This document shows positions 35,282 to 44,677 of a stretch of 49,189 nt of DNA, one piece after another; within the stretch, counting starts at the first letter, position 1; each line of letters begins with the position of its first letter. The notes beneath the pieces are model-generated. The model was given only the letters and a program-made list of their open reading frames with translations. It ran no database searches and was not told the origin of the DNA. This stretch comes from Polynucleobacter meluiroseus (lineage in GTDB: Bacteria > Pseudomonadota > Gammaproteobacteria > Burkholderiales > Burkholderiaceae). The stretch is taken from positions 1 to 49,189 of the forward strand of contig CAMEXM010000007.1 in NCBI GenBank assembly GCA_945947155.1, in the 5' to 3' direction. Position numbers and translations under genes: made by a program.

Positions 35282-36217
35282 ATGAAATTCAAAGACTATT
35301 ACGAAACGCTCGGCGTTGCTCGCACTGCGAGCCCGGATGATATCAAACAAGCCTACCGCAAGCTAGCGCGCAAATACCACCCCGATGTCAGCAAAGAAGC
35401 GGGTGCTGAGGAGCGCTTTAAAGAAGTAGGCGAAGCATTTGCGGTATTAAAAGACCCAGAGAAGCGCGCAGCCTACGATCAAATGGGCAGCAATTGGAAA
35501 ACTGGGCAAGACTTTAATCCCCCACCCGATTGGAATGGTGGCGGCTTTGCCGATGGTGAATTTAGCGGCGACCAAAGTGATTTTTTTGAATCCCTGTTTG
35601 GCCGAGGTGCTCGCGCCCAAGCCGGAAGGCAATCGCAAGCCCGATCCGCCAAAGGCCAGGATCAGCATGCCAAGATCATGATTGACTTGATTGATACTTA
35701 CCAGGGTGCCAAGCGTACCATTGGTTTAAGCATGCCAGCCTATGATGATCAGGGTCAATTGTTCATGCAAGAGCGCAAATTGGATGTCAGCATTCCGCAA
35801 GGCATTCGTGCGGGCCAAAATTTACGCCTCGCAGGCCAAGCAGGCCCAGGCTTTGGTGGCGGGCCAGCAGGCGATCTCTATTTAGAGATCGGCATTCATC
35901 CTAATGCGATCTACCGAGTCGAGGGTAAGGATGTATTTTTAGATTTACCGCTGAGCCCATGGGAAGCGGCCCTAGGTACCGCTGTCAATGTGCCTATGCC
36001 AAGCGGCGCTCTACTTGAGCTAACGATTCCGCCCGGCACTCCTGCTGGGCGCAAGATGCGACTCAAAGGCAAGGGCATTCCAAGCAAAGAGCCTGGCGAT
36101 CTCTACGTTGTGCCCAGCATTGTTTTACCCAATGCAGAAACCGAGGCACAAAAAGAAGCCTATCGCACGCTGCAAGGGGCATTTGATTTCAAGCCCAGAA
36201 CTCACCTGAAGGGATAA
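35282..36217 (+). CDS. cbpA: DnaJ-like co-chaperone CbpA
   Basis: This 311-residue J-protein activates DnaK and binds DNA in E. coli. The J domain (1-70) has HPD at residues 33-35. A Gly/Phe-rich linker follows to about 115, then two DnaJ C-terminal substrate-binding domains. There is no zinc-finger (CxxCxGxG) region, which separates CbpA from DnaJ. AGGAG lies 13 bases before the ATG. A TTGAAA (35209-35214) with TAAAAT (35230-35235) at a short 15-base spacing is a weak promoter candidate. cbpM follows after five bases. Confidence 0.95.
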   Translation: MKFKDYYETLGVARTASPDDIKQAYRKLARKYHPDVSKEAGAEERFKEVGEAFAVLKDPEKRAAYDQMGSNWKTGQDFNPPPDWNGGGFADGEFSGDQSDFFESLFGRGARAQAGRQSQARSAKGQDQHAKIMIDLIDTYQGAKRTIGLSMPAYDDQGQLFMQERKLDVSIPQGIRAGQNLRLAGQAGPGFGGGPAGDLYLEIGIHPNAIYRVEGKDVFLDLPLSPWEAALGTAVNVPMPSGALLELTIPPGTPAGRKMRLKGKGIPSKEPGDLYVVPSIVLPNAETEAQKEAYRTLQGAFDFKPRTHLKG

Positions 36218-36222
36218 TTGCC

Positions 36223-36561
36223 ATGACCCAAACACACATCACGTGGATTGAAGGCACTATCGTTGAAAACGAAGTGCACATGACCATGGTGGAGCTAGCA
36301 GAGGCAGCTAGCACCCCGGAGGATCTCATCATGGCCTGGGTTTCGGAGGGCGTTTTAAGTCCAGCTGGTGCATCACCCCAAGACTGGCGCTTTAGTGGAA
36401 ACTCCCTGCAGCGCGCCAAAACGGCTGCACGCCTCATGCACGACTTGGAGCTGAATCTACCGGGCGTGGCATTGGCATTGAATTTACTCGACGAGCTGGA
36501 TCAGTTGCGCAGTCAACTTCACTTTGCGAATGCTGCCAATATCCCCGCAAGCAAGGAATAA
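36223..36561 (+). CDS. cbpM: CbpA modulator CbpM
   Basis: This 112-residue MerR-like adaptor binds the CbpA J domain and blocks its co-chaperone action. VVELAEAASTPEDLIMAWVSEGVLSP-like sequence (about residues 22-48) is the helix-turn-helix-like part, followed by a long amphipathic helical C-terminus (LNLPGVALALNLLDELDQLRSQL). It sits five bases after cbpA, the standard pairing. The gene ends 24 bases before the convergent uup stop. Confidence 0.9.
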   Translation: MTQTHITWIEGTIVENEVHMTMVELAEAASTPEDLIMAWVSEGVLSPAGASPQDWRFSGNSLQRAKTAARLMHDLELNLPGVALALNLLDELDQLRSQLHFANAANIPASKE

Positions 36562-36585
36562 GCAAGTCTGGGCATGGGCTTAGGC

Positions 36586-38517
36586 TTAGGATTCCGAACG
36601 GCTCAGCAGTAATTCCCAGCGCTGCAGCATGGTATCGACCTGATTGGTCACCTCTGTTAAGCGGGCTTGCATGCTTGCGGCTAATTCAGGTTCATTTTTG
36701 TATAAATCGGGATTACTCATCGCCAAGCCAATCTCAGCTTGCTCCGTTTCGAGGACTTCAATCTGTAAGGGCAATGCCTCTAACTCTTGGCGCTCTTTGC
36801 CATTGAGTTTTTGAATACCGCCTTTAGCGGCAACTGGCTTTGCATCCTTGCTTTCTTTTTCTGCTGGCTTGATGGTTGCTTTTACAGTAGGTTCTGTCTT
36901 TAGGCTGCCGTTTTCCGAGCGAATTTTATCGGAGCGCGCCTTCTGAATTTTCCAGTCCTCATAACCACCCTCGTACTCACGCCAAAATCCATCACCCTCA
37001 TTGGCAATGATGCTAGTTACTACATTGTCCAAAAAGTAACGGTCGTGGCTGACTAAAAAGACCGTGCCCTTATAGTCTTGAAGCAGCTGTTCCAACAGAT
37101 CGAGGGTATCGATGTCTAAATCGTTGGTAGGCTCATCTAGCACCAAGACATTGGCTGGTCTTGCAAACAGGCGCGCAAGCAATAATCGATTACGCTCACC
37201 CCCCGATAAGGTACTGACTGGTGAATTGGTTCGCTCCGGTGCGAATAAGAAATCACTTAAATAACTTTTCACGTGCTTGCGATTGCCATTGATTTCGATC
37301 CATTCGCTTCCGGGGCTGATGTAGTCTTCCAGCGACGCATTGAGGTCAAGGCCTTCGCGCATTTGATCAAAATAAGCCACTTCAATGCGCGTCCCCATCA
37401 CCGCTGTTCCGGAGTCCGGCGCAATGGTGCCGAGAATGAGCTTTAATAAGGTTGTCTTGCCAGCACCATTGGGGCCGAGGAGGCCAACCTTATCGCCACG
37501 CAAGATGGTAGCGGTAAAGTCTTGAACGATCGGTCGATCATATGCTTTGGATACGTTTTGCAAGTCTGCCACGATCTTACCGCTACGATCCCCCGCAGAA
37601 ACAGCCAACCTCACCTGACCCATTTCGTCGCGGCGCTGTGCACGACTGACGCGTAATTTTTCCAAACGGGCGATCCGGCCAACGCTTCGCGTACGCCTTG
37701 CCTCAACCCCCTTCCGAATCCACACCTCTTCTTGCGCTAGCAGTTTGTCTGCTCTTGCATTGGCTAAGGATTCTGCATTGAGCTCTTGGTCTTTTAACAC
37801 CTCGTATGCTGAAAAATTACCAGGATAGCCCCGCAGAATACCGCGATCCAGTTCCACGATTTGGGTGCAGACCGCATCCAAGAACGCACGGTCATGGGTA
37901 ATTAATACCACTGAGCCTTGATACTCTTTTAATAATTCTTCTAACCACGCGATGGAGTCCAAGTCCAAGTGGTTAGTTGGTTCATCCAGTAACAGTACGT
38001 CTGGAACCGCAACCAAGGCTTGGGCTAAGGCGACACGCTTTTTAGTGCCCCCGGATAGCGCCGTGATTTTCATCTCGGCTTGCAAATGTAAGCGATCTAA
38101 GGTTTCGTGTACGCGCTGCTCCCAATTCCAGCCGCTAACAGCCTCTAAGGCCGATTGCAGTTCATCGAGCCGCTGATGGGATGCGTCATCCCACTCCCCT
38201 ATGCTCAGGGCTTCATACTCTTCCCGCAAGGACTTTGCCTGAGAGACACCCTTCGAGACCGCATCGAATACAGTTTCCGTCGCCTCAAAGATCGGCTCTT
38301 GGGGCACATAGGCAATGCGCAGGCCTTGCTGGTATTGCAATAGGCCATCATCTAGCTTTTCAAGGCCAGCCAAGATTTTAAGGAGGGATGATTTACCAGT
38401 GCCATTACGGCCAATTAAGCCAACACGCTCACCGGATTCCAGCGTGAAAGCCGTGTTAGCGAGTAAGTCAACGTGACCAAAAGCCAGTTTTGCATCTGTA
38501 AGTACGATTAAAGCCAT
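36586..38517 (-). CDS. uup: ABC-F ATPase Uup
   Basis: This is a soluble ABC-F protein of 643 residues linked to ribosome function and branched DNA stability. Walker A motifs are GRNGTGKSS (36-44) and GPNGAGKTT near 349. Signatures are LSGGTKKRV and LSGGERNRL. An ABC-F linker (about 230-315) joins the modules. The basic, Glu/Lys-rich C-terminal region with a predicted coiled coil (about 575-640) identifies Uup rather than EttA or YheS. No membrane segments are present. A GATAAT hexamer ends five bases before the ATG. Confidence 0.94.
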   Translation of the reverse strand: MALIVLTDAKLAFGHVDLLANTAFTLESGERVGLIGRNGTGKSSLLKILAGLEKLDDGLLQYQQGLRIAYVPQEPIFEATETVFDAVSKGVSQAKSLREEYEALSIGEWDDASHQRLDELQSALEAVSGWNWEQRVHETLDRLHLQAEMKITALSGGTKKRVALAQALVAVPDVLLLDEPTNHLDLDSIAWLEELLKEYQGSVVLITHDRAFLDAVCTQIVELDRGILRGYPGNFSAYEVLKDQELNAESLANARADKLLAQEEVWIRKGVEARRTRSVGRIARLEKLRVSRAQRRDEMGQVRLAVSAGDRSGKIVADLQNVSKAYDRPIVQDFTATILRGDKVGLLGPNGAGKTTLLKLILGTIAPDSGTAVMGTRIEVAYFDQMREGLDLNASLEDYISPGSEWIEINGNRKHVKSYLSDFLFAPERTNSPVSTLSGGERNRLLLARLFARPANVLVLDEPTNDLDIDTLDLLEQLLQDYKGTVFLVSHDRYFLDNVVTSIIANEGDGFWREYEGGYEDWKIQKARSDKIRSENGSLKTEPTVKATIKPAEKESKDAKPVAAKGGIQKLNGKERQELEALPLQIEVLETEQAEIGLAMSNPDLYKNEPELAASMQARLTEVTNQVDTMLQRWELLLSRSES

Positions 38518-38576
38518 GCCGCATTATCGTCTGTTCTGAAAACCCAGGCCGATAAACGCCCGGTTCGAACCCTTCC

Positions 38577-40187
38577 TTACTGCGGGTGCTGGGCCAAATA
38601 CTCCAATGCCAGTGCCTCGGCGACTTTGATGCCATCGATTCCGGCGGACATAATACCGCCAGCGTATCCAGCCCCCTCGCCTGCAGGGTATAGACCTTTA
38701 ATGTTCATGCTTTGGTAATTCGCGCCGCGCGCGATCCGTAATGGCGACGAGGTGCGGGTTTCAACGCCAGTCAATACGGCATCCTTCATCGAAAAACCCG
38801 GTATCTGTTTTTCAAATGCAGGAATCGCCTCTCGAATGGCCTCAATGGCATAGTCTGGCAAGCTGCTGGCGAGATCCGTTAAATGGACGCCTGGTTTATA
38901 CGATGGCAATACGCTACCAAATTCGGTGGAGGGTCTTTGCGCCAGAAAATCACCGACCAATTGACCGGGTGCCTCATAGTTCTTACCACCGAGCTCAAAT
39001 GCTTTGGATTCAATGGCGCGCTGAAATTCAATTCCAGCCATCGGGCCGCCCGGATAGTCTTCTGGAGTAATGCCCACCACAATGCCGGCATTCGCATTGC
39101 GTTTATTGCGCGAATACTGACTCATGCCATTGGTAACTACGCGATTCGGCTCCGACGTGGCCGCCACTACCGTACCACCAGGGCACATGCAAAAGCTATA
39201 GACGGAGCGCCCATTTTTGGCATGGTGTACTAATTTGTAATCGGCCGCCCCAATCAAGGGATTGCCTGCATGCGGGCCCAAGCGTGCCCTATCGATCATC
39301 GACTGTGGATGCTCAATCCGAAATCCAATGGAAAATGGCTTTGACTCTAAATACACACCGGCGTCATGTAAGGCCTGAAAGGTATCGCGCGCACTATGAC
39401 CCAAGGCCAATATGACCTGATCCGCAATAATATGCTCGCCGTTCTCCAGCCGTACACCGCGAATCTGCTGACCCTCAATATCAAAGCCAGATACTTTTTG
39501 AGAGAAGCGAATTTCACCGCCCAAGGAAATAATTTCTTGGCGCATTTTTTCAACCACGCCCACTAAGCGAAAGGTACCGATGTGCGGCTTGGCAACGTAC
39601 AAAATTTCCTCCGGGGCGCCAGCCTTTACAAACTCATGCAATACCTTGCGTCCGTAAAACTTCGGATCTTTAACCTGGCTCCACAATTTACCATCGGAAA
39701 AAGTGCCCGCACCACCCTCGCCAAATTGCACATTGGACTCCGGATTGAGGGTGCTCTTACGCCACAAGCCCCAGGTATCTTGGGTACGCTCCCGCACTGC
39801 TTTTCCGCGTTCTAAGACGATTGGCTTAAAGCCCATTTGTGCCAACAGTAGTGCTGCAAAAATACCGCAGGGGCCAAAGCCGATGACTACCGGCCGCTGC
39901 TCTAATTTTTGAGGTGCTTTCGCTATAAAGTGATACTGGGTATCGGGCGATGGTCGCACGTGGGCGCTGCCAGCAAATTCGGTAAATACCTGCGCTTCGT
40001 CTTTGACCGAAACATCGACGGTATAGATAAATGACAAGGCCACATTTTTTCGAGCGTCATAGCTGCGCTTAAACACCTCAAAGGAAATCACGTCTTTTGG
40101 GGCAATTTTAAGAAAACACACGATGGCTGCCTCCAGCGCTTCTGGGGCATGGTCAATCGCAAGGCGCAGCTCAGTAATTCGAATCAT
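38577..40187 (-). CDS. FAD-dependent oxidoreductase, COG2509 type
   Basis: This 536-residue flavoprotein has a short N-terminal domain typical of COG2509. The dinucleotide motif IGFGPCGIFAALLLAQMG follows near residue 103, then QFGEGGAGTFSDGKL near 153. MCPGGTVVAATSEPN near 337 and the closing YPAGEGAGYAGGIMSAGIDG near 505 complete the FAD fold. Physiological substrate is not known. It is divergently arranged with the aldo/keto reductase gene. No Shine-Dalgarno is visible before the ATG. Confidence 0.9.
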   Translation of the reverse strand: MIRITELRLAIDHAPEALEAAIVCFLKIAPKDVISFEVFKRSYDARKNVALSFIYTVDVSVKDEAQVFTEFAGSAHVRPSPDTQYHFIAKAPQKLEQRPVVIGFGPCGIFAALLLAQMGFKPIVLERGKAVRERTQDTWGLWRKSTLNPESNVQFGEGGAGTFSDGKLWSQVKDPKFYGRKVLHEFVKAGAPEEILYVAKPHIGTFRLVGVVEKMRQEIISLGGEIRFSQKVSGFDIEGQQIRGVRLENGEHIIADQVILALGHSARDTFQALHDAGVYLESKPFSIGFRIEHPQSMIDRARLGPHAGNPLIGAADYKLVHHAKNGRSVYSFCMCPGGTVVAATSEPNRVVTNGMSQYSRNKRNANAGIVVGITPEDYPGGPMAGIEFQRAIESKAFELGGKNYEAPGQLVGDFLAQRPSTEFGSVLPSYKPGVHLTDLASSLPDYAIEAIREAIPAFEKQIPGFSMKDAVLTGVETRTSSPLRIARGANYQSMNIKGLYPAGEGAGYAGGIMSAGIDGIKVAEALALEYLAQHPQ

Positions 40188-40251
40188 AGGGCTATACGAT
40201 ACACAGTCTTGGACTATAAGTAATGATCTGCTACGACTGCTGTTTTTTGGT

Positions 40252-40257
40252 TATATT
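40252..40257 (+). promoter_or_regulatory. Putative -10 element, leaderless start
   Basis: TATATT ends seven bases before ATG 40265 and no Shine-Dalgarno is present. A clear -35 is lacking, so the element is supported mainly by its spacing. Confidence 0.3.
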
Positions 40258-40264
40258 AGACGCC

Positions 40265-41110
40265 ATGGAATCACAACCCCTATTTCAGTCTCGCATTGGC
40301 CTTGGTACGTGGCAAATGGGCGAAGACCCTAGTCAAGCAAAGGCGGAGTGCGCAGCCATTGCGCATGCCCTTGCGGTCGGATATCGTCTTATCGATACCG
40401 CCGAAATGTATGCCGATGGAGTGGCTGAATCGCTGGTTGGCAAGGCACTAGGTCCCTTTGCGTCGAGTCGCCGCACTGAAGTGACACTAGTATCCAAAGT
40501 ACTCCCACACCACGCCAACAAGAGTGGCACGATTAAGGCTTGCGAGGCGACTTTACGGCGCATGCAATGCGACTATCTGGACCACTATCTCTTGCACTGG
40601 CAAGGCAGCCATTCGTACGAGAGCACGATCGAAGGATTTTTAACGCTGCAAGCGCGCGGGCTGATTCGCCATTTTGGTGTCAGCAACTTTGATCTCGAGG
40701 CTCTGCAGCGCTGGCGCGTAGCAGAAGAAAATGTAGGCTCTTCCTCTCACAGCCAAAGCAATCAGGTGTATTACGCCCTCAATCAGCGCGGCATTGAATT
40801 TGATTTATTGCCCGCCATGAATAAACTGAATATTGCCCTCATGGCGTACTCACCACTGGGCACCGGCAATCTCGCACAGCACGCCGGCTTAGCGCTGCTG
40901 GCCGCCGAGCATGGCCTTTCTGCTGCCCAGTTGGCACTGGCGTGGATTTTGCGTCACCCCCATGCCGTGGCCATTCCGAAATCAACCCATCTCGCTCGCA
41001 TTGAAGAAAACTGGCAGGCGAGTCAAATCCAATTGAGTGCGACTACCTTGACTCAATTGGACGCCCTCTTTATATCGCCGACGCGGGCCAGCCGATTAGC
41101 TATCATTTAA
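40265..41110 (+). CDS. Aldo/keto reductase
   Basis: This NADPH-dependent carbonyl reductase has 281 residues when started at ATG 40265, where family similarity (RIGLGTWQMGE) begins. The catalytic tetrad is visible: Asp and Tyr in LIDTAEMYADG, Lys in VSKVLPHH and His in YLLHWQG. IPKSTHLARIEENW near 240 is the cofactor 2'-phosphate contact region. Substrates of the family are broad, and none is indicated by the neighbours. The upstream in-frame start at 40223 adds a non-homologous stretch and is rejected. Confidence 0.93.
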   Translation: MESQPLFQSRIGLGTWQMGEDPSQAKAECAAIAHALAVGYRLIDTAEMYADGVAESLVGKALGPFASSRRTEVTLVSKVLPHHANKSGTIKACEATLRRMQCDYLDHYLLHWQGSHSYESTIEGFLTLQARGLIRHFGVSNFDLEALQRWRVAEENVGSSSHSQSNQVYYALNQRGIEFDLLPAMNKLNIALMAYSPLGTGNLAQHAGLALLAAEHGLSAAQLALAWILRHPHAVAIPKSTHLARIEENWQASQIQLSATTLTQLDALFISPTRASRLAII

Positions 41111-41122
41111 GCCTGCACAAAC

Positions 41123-41572
41123 ATGATTGCAATTGAAATGCGGTTTTGGTTAGCAGCGCGCGATGCGGCATATGCCATTCGGCATGCGGTTTTTGTAGAA
41201 GAACAAGGCATTCCTGCCGAATTGGAAATCGATGCCTACGACCCGATTGCCGAGCATGCGCTAGCCTTCGTCGATGGTCAGTGCGTTGCTACCGTACGAA
41301 TCTATCAAGACGAGCAGGACCCCAGAAAAGCCAAGATTGGGCGCATGGCCGTGTTAAAAGAATTTCGCGGCCAAGGCATTGGAACAGCCCTGCTTGGCGA
41401 AGCGATCCGCGTCGGCATGATGCAAGGCGCAAGCGTATTTGAGCTCCATGCGCAGCAAAGTGCGGCCCCTTTCTACGCCAAACTGCAATTTAAGCCGGAC
41501 GGCCCAATCTTTGATGAAGTCGGCATTCCGCATCAGTGCATGCGGCTGGTTCTGGGCACTCCAGCGCCGTAA
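41123..41572 (+). CDS. GNAT family N-acetyltransferase
   Basis: This 149-residue acyl-CoA transferase is of the YjcF/ElaA-like group. IRHAVFVEEQGIP near 20 is the group signature. The acetyl-CoA binding motif A is IGRMAVLKEFRGQGIGTALL (about 72-91), and the terminal motif AAPFYAKLQF is also present. It follows the aldo/keto reductase gene by 12 bases and is likely cotranscribed. Substrate unknown. Confidence 0.92.
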   Translation: MIAIEMRFWLAARDAAYAIRHAVFVEEQGIPAELEIDAYDPIAEHALAFVDGQCVATVRIYQDEQDPRKAKIGRMAVLKEFRGQGIGTALLGEAIRVGMMQGASVFELHAQQSAAPFYAKLQFKPDGPIFDEVGIPHQCMRLVLGTPAP

Positions 41573-41648
41573 TACCCCAAGGGGATTATGATGGTCTGTT
41601 TTCTGCGGCCAATCAGGGCAAACGGCGGATTAATCTAGGGATCTTTTC

Positions 41649-42197
41649 ATGGCATTGCGCGCAACCATTCACAAAGCAGAACTCCACATCTCCGATGGTG
41701 ACCGCTACTACTATGCTAGCCACCCCTTAACGATTGCAAAGCATCCGTCTGAGACCGATGAGCGCATGATGATTCGCCTCATTGCTTTTGCGCTTAATGC
41801 ACAAGAGCATTTGGTTTTTACCAAAGGATTGAGCGATACCGATGAGCCTGATATTTGGGTGAAAGACCTTACCGGCGCCATTAATCTGTGGATTGATATT
41901 GGCCAACCCGACGAGCGGCGCATTCTGAAAGCCTGTGGTCGATCCGATCAAGTCGCGGTCTATTGCTATGCCGGCAATACTAGTAAATTATGGTGGGACG
42001 GCATCAAAAATAAGTTGGAGCGCGCGCGTAACCTAAGTATTGTCGCAATACCCGAAGAACAGTCGAAGGCCTTAATTGCGCTAGTGGAGCGCAGCATGAT
42101 TATTCACATCAATATTCAAGACGGCGAGATGCTGGTCTCCGCGGATCAAGGCCAAGTTACCGTGGTTCCCGAGATCTGGAAAGCATCGGCTAGCTAA
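41649..42197 (+). CDS. YaeQ family protein
   Basis: This 182-residue protein aligns along its length with YaeQ, which has a PD-(D/E)XK nuclease-like fold but no settled function. Family features are the ATIHKAELHISDGDR start, HPSETDERMMIRLIAFAL near 35, DEPDIWVKDL near 69 and LWIDIGQPDERRILKA near 82. It lies in a plus-strand run of small genes (YaeQ, PIN, DUF1653, slyX). Nuclease activity is not established. Confidence 0.92.
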   Translation: MALRATIHKAELHISDGDRYYYASHPLTIAKHPSETDERMMIRLIAFALNAQEHLVFTKGLSDTDEPDIWVKDLTGAINLWIDIGQPDERRILKACGRSDQVAVYCYAGNTSKLWWDGIKNKLERARNLSIVAIPEEQSKALIALVERSMIIHINIQDGEMLVSADQGQVTVVPEIWKASAS

Positions 42198-42234
42198 GGC
42201 ATTTACTCCAATCGTGAATAGTGCTTTGACTGAT

Positions 42235-42660
42235 ATGAAACCCCATCTCGTTCTGGACACCAATGTCATTTTGGATCTCCTGGTATTTAAAGACCCTAGT
42301 ACTGAACCGCTTCGACTGCTACTCGATGCCCAGCAGGTGGATGCAGTAAGAACGCCAGCATCAATGGCAGAACTGATGGATGTCATTGGGCGTCCGACCT
42401 TTAAACTCAGCCGAGAAGAACAAGAAACTATTCGTGAGGCATGGGAGAGTAGCTCCAGATTACTTGAGGATGCTGCGATGGAGCGAGCCCCATTCACTTG
42501 CCGCGACCCAGATGATCAAGTCTTTATCAATATGGCCTACAGTATTCGACCGGCTTTACTATTGAGCAAGGATTTGCGCGTATTGGAATTACAAGTCATT
42601 GCTCAGCGCCATGACGTCGAGATTAGCCAAAATTACGAGTGCGTGCGACACTTCTTTTAG
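42235..42660 (+). CDS. PIN-domain putative nuclease (COG1569 type)
   Basis: PIN proteins are Mg2+-dependent RNases, many of them toxins. With ATG 42235 the protein has 141 residues and begins MKPHLVLDTN. The acidic site appears complete: Asp8, Glu46, Asp91/93/94 in CRDPDDQVF and Asp113 in SKDL. GTG 42214 is an alternative start that adds seven residues; neither has a good Shine-Dalgarno. No antitoxin gene flanks it, so it may be a solitary housekeeping nuclease or an orphan toxin. Confidence 0.87.
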   Translation: MKPHLVLDTNVILDLLVFKDPSTEPLRLLLDAQQVDAVRTPASMAELMDVIGRPTFKLSREEQETIREAWESSSRLLEDAAMERAPFTCRDPDDQVFINMAYSIRPALLLSKDLRVLELQVIAQRHDVEISQNYECVRHFF

Positions 42661-42680
42661 AAATCAACTGAAAGCATTCA

Positions 42681-42911
42681 ATGACACAAAAACCCCGTAT
42701 GGCCCAAGCATCCGATGGACGCTTTGCACCCAATACACAACTCAGGCACGTCAAGACGGGTGGTCTGTATCGGGTGGTTTGTTTGGCCAACATCGAAGCC
42801 GACTTAGCGCCCGCCTATGTGTATGAGTCCCTGCAAACCCACGATTTTTGGATTAGGCCTAAAGCCGAAATGGAAGATGGCCGCTTTGTAGTAGTAGCCG
42901 AAATCAATTAG
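42681..42911 (+). CDS. Small DUF1653-like protein
   Basis: This 76-residue protein resembles the DUF1653 beta-barrel family: LRHVKTGGLYRVV, then YVYESLQTHDFWIRPKAEM, where family members read VVYR-L-G-WVRP. The function of the family is unknown. It lies 20 bases after the PIN gene and 11 before slyX, so all three are probably cotranscribed. Confidence 0.75.
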   Translation: MTQKPRMAQASDGRFAPNTQLRHVKTGGLYRVVCLANIEADLAPAYVYESLQTHDFWIRPKAEMEDGRFVVVAEIN

Positions 42912-42922
42912 GAGGGGATGCC

Positions 42923-43147
42923 ATGTCAAGCGAAGAACGCATTACTAACGTAGAAGTGAAACTCAGTTTTGCAGAAGACTTGATTGAGAATCTCAATCAG
43001 ACCATCTACAAACAACAGCAGCAAATTGAATATTTGTACCGCGAGATCAAGTCACTGAAGGAGCAGATGAGCGCGAGCGGCTCTGAAGGACTGGGTGGCG
43101 GTAGCGACGCTAGAGACTTACGCGACGAAATACCGCCCCACTACTAA
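42923..43147 (+). CDS. slyX: SlyX family protein
   Basis: This is a small coiled-coil protein of 74 residues. The helical heptads run from about residue 5 to 50 (VEVKLSFAEDLIENLNQTIY) and the conserved PPHY closes the protein. The Gly/Ser-rich stretch at 51-62 is a variable linker. GGAGGGG lies five bases before the ATG. The molecular role of SlyX is not settled. Confidence 0.92.
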   Translation: MSSEERITNVEVKLSFAEDLIENLNQTIYKQQQQIEYLYREIKSLKEQMSASGSEGLGGGSDARDLRDEIPPHY

Positions 43148-43154
43148 ACTGCAA

Positions 43155-44303
43155 TTAGGCTGCTACAGCAGCTACCGACTGAATCTGGTCCATGGCTTTT
43201 TCGAGATGGGCCACGGTGCGATCCACGTGCGTCAATTTCTCTAGACCAAATAAACCGATGCGGAAGGTTCTAAAGTCTGGGCGCTCGTCGCACTGCAATG
43301 GCACGCCCGCAGCAGTTTGCAAGCCCAAGGCAATGAATTTCTTACCGGTCTGAATTTCTGGGTCTTCGGTGTAGCTCACTACGACGCCAGCCGCTTCGAA
43401 TCCAGGAGCAGCTACTGATGGGTAGCCGCGCTCGACTAACATTGCGCGCACTTTTTTACCTAGCTCGATTTGCTGATTACGTAAGTGATCAAAGCCCAAG
43501 GCCTGAGTCTCTTGCATTACGTTACGTAAAATCTTCAAGGCATCGGTTGGCATGGTGGTGTGATACACGTGACCACCGTTTTCATAGGTTTCCATGATCT
43601 GCATCCACTTTTTCAGGTCAGTAGAAAAGCTGGTGCTCTGTGTGCTGTCGATCTTGGTGCGTGCGCGTGCGCTGAGGCCAATTAAGGCACAGCATGGCGA
43701 ACTGCTCCAGCCCTTTTGTGGCGCGCTGATCACAACGTCTACCTTACAGGCCTTCATATCAACCCACATGGCGCCGGACGCAATGCAATCGAGCACAAAC
43801 AAACCGCCAACTGACTCCACCGCATCACCCACTGCGCGCAGGTAATCCGCTGGCAAAATAATACCGGCCGAGGTTTCTACGTGTGGGGCAAAGACGACGG
43901 CTGGCTTCTCTTTTTTAATGTAGGCCACCACTTCTTCAATCGGAGCTGGTGCATACGGCGCTTGGGTGGCGTTTTCGACTTGCTTACCCTTAATCACATG
44001 AATGTCTTGGGTGATATTGGCCATATCGAAAATTTGTGTCCAGCGGTAGCTAAACCAACCATTGCGTAATACCAAGATCTTTTCTTGGTTTGCAAATTGA
44101 CGTGCCACTGCTTCCATGCCAAAGGTGCCGCTACCGGGCACAACAATCGCTGAGCTAGCCTGGTAGGCATCTTTTAGTACGCTAGAGATATCCACCATGA
44201 CTTTTTTGAACTCTTCCGACATGTGGTTAAGCGAGCGGTCGGTGTACACCACCGAAAACTCGAGCAGTCCATCGGGATCAACGTTTGGAAGCAAGCCAGG
44301 CAT
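43155..44303 (-). CDS. Class V aminotransferase, alanine-glyoxylate type
   Basis: This PLP enzyme of 382 residues is in the alanine/serine-glyoxylate aminotransferase group. PLP is bound by Lys197 in SAPQKGWSS, and the cofactor loop GSGTFGMEA (57-65) and the Asp in LDCIASG near 172 are in place. The C-terminal RIGLFG motif binds substrate carboxylate. AAGGAG lies five bases before the ATG. Substrate choice (alanine, serine, aspartate) cannot be decided from sequence alone. Confidence 0.9.
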   Translation of the reverse strand: MPGLLPNVDPDGLLEFSVVYTDRSLNHMSEEFKKVMVDISSVLKDAYQASSAIVVPGSGTFGMEAVARQFANQEKILVLRNGWFSYRWTQIFDMANITQDIHVIKGKQVENATQAPYAPAPIEEVVAYIKKEKPAVVFAPHVETSAGIILPADYLRAVGDAVESVGGLFVLDCIASGAMWVDMKACKVDVVISAPQKGWSSSPCCALIGLSARARTKIDSTQSTSFSTDLKKWMQIMETYENGGHVYHTTMPTDALKILRNVMQETQALGFDHLRNQQIELGKKVRAMLVERGYPSVAAPGFEAAGVVVSYTEDPEIQTGKKFIALGLQTAAGVPLQCDERPDFRTFRIGLFGLEKLTHVDRTVAHLEKAMDQIQSVAAVAA

Positions 44304-44381
44304 GCTATCTCCTTAGTAATGTAAGCAATAACCCACAATGATACTGGTCATCGCAAAACTACGTGTTTCTAGGGGTATCGG

Positions 44382-44612
44382 CTAGCGATAAGGCCGCGTA
44401 GCCGTTTCTAGGGCAACCGATTGGCCTTTTTCCGCCATGTGGTGGAGTTTGGCCAATAACGCCTTAATCTCCCGATCGCTCAAAGGGGCTAGTTTTTCCG
44501 GGATTAAGCCGTAATTTTCGACCATCAGACGGATTGCACTGCGGCGGCCCAGGATCTTAATTAAGAGATACAGGCCCAACAAAACGGCTAAAGCAATGAC
44601 GAGAATGGACAT
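44382..44612 (-). CDS. Small membrane-anchored protein, unknown
   Basis: This 76-residue protein has one N-terminal membrane segment (about 3-21) followed by a basic and helical cytoplasmic part (RRSAIRLMVENYG, LSDREIKALLAKLHHM). I recognise no family. The frame is clean and lies between well-defined genes, with base composition like its neighbours. It could belong to the umuDC transcript or stand alone. Confidence 0.6.
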   Translation of the reverse strand: MSILVIALAVLLGLYLLIKILGRRSAIRLMVENYGLIPEKLAPLSDREIKALLAKLHHMAEKGQSVALETATRPYR

Positions 44613-44677
44613 AAATGGAGGGTCAACGATTGACTAGGGTGGGGAAATAAGCCTGAATCTTAGCAAACCCAGCGGGC

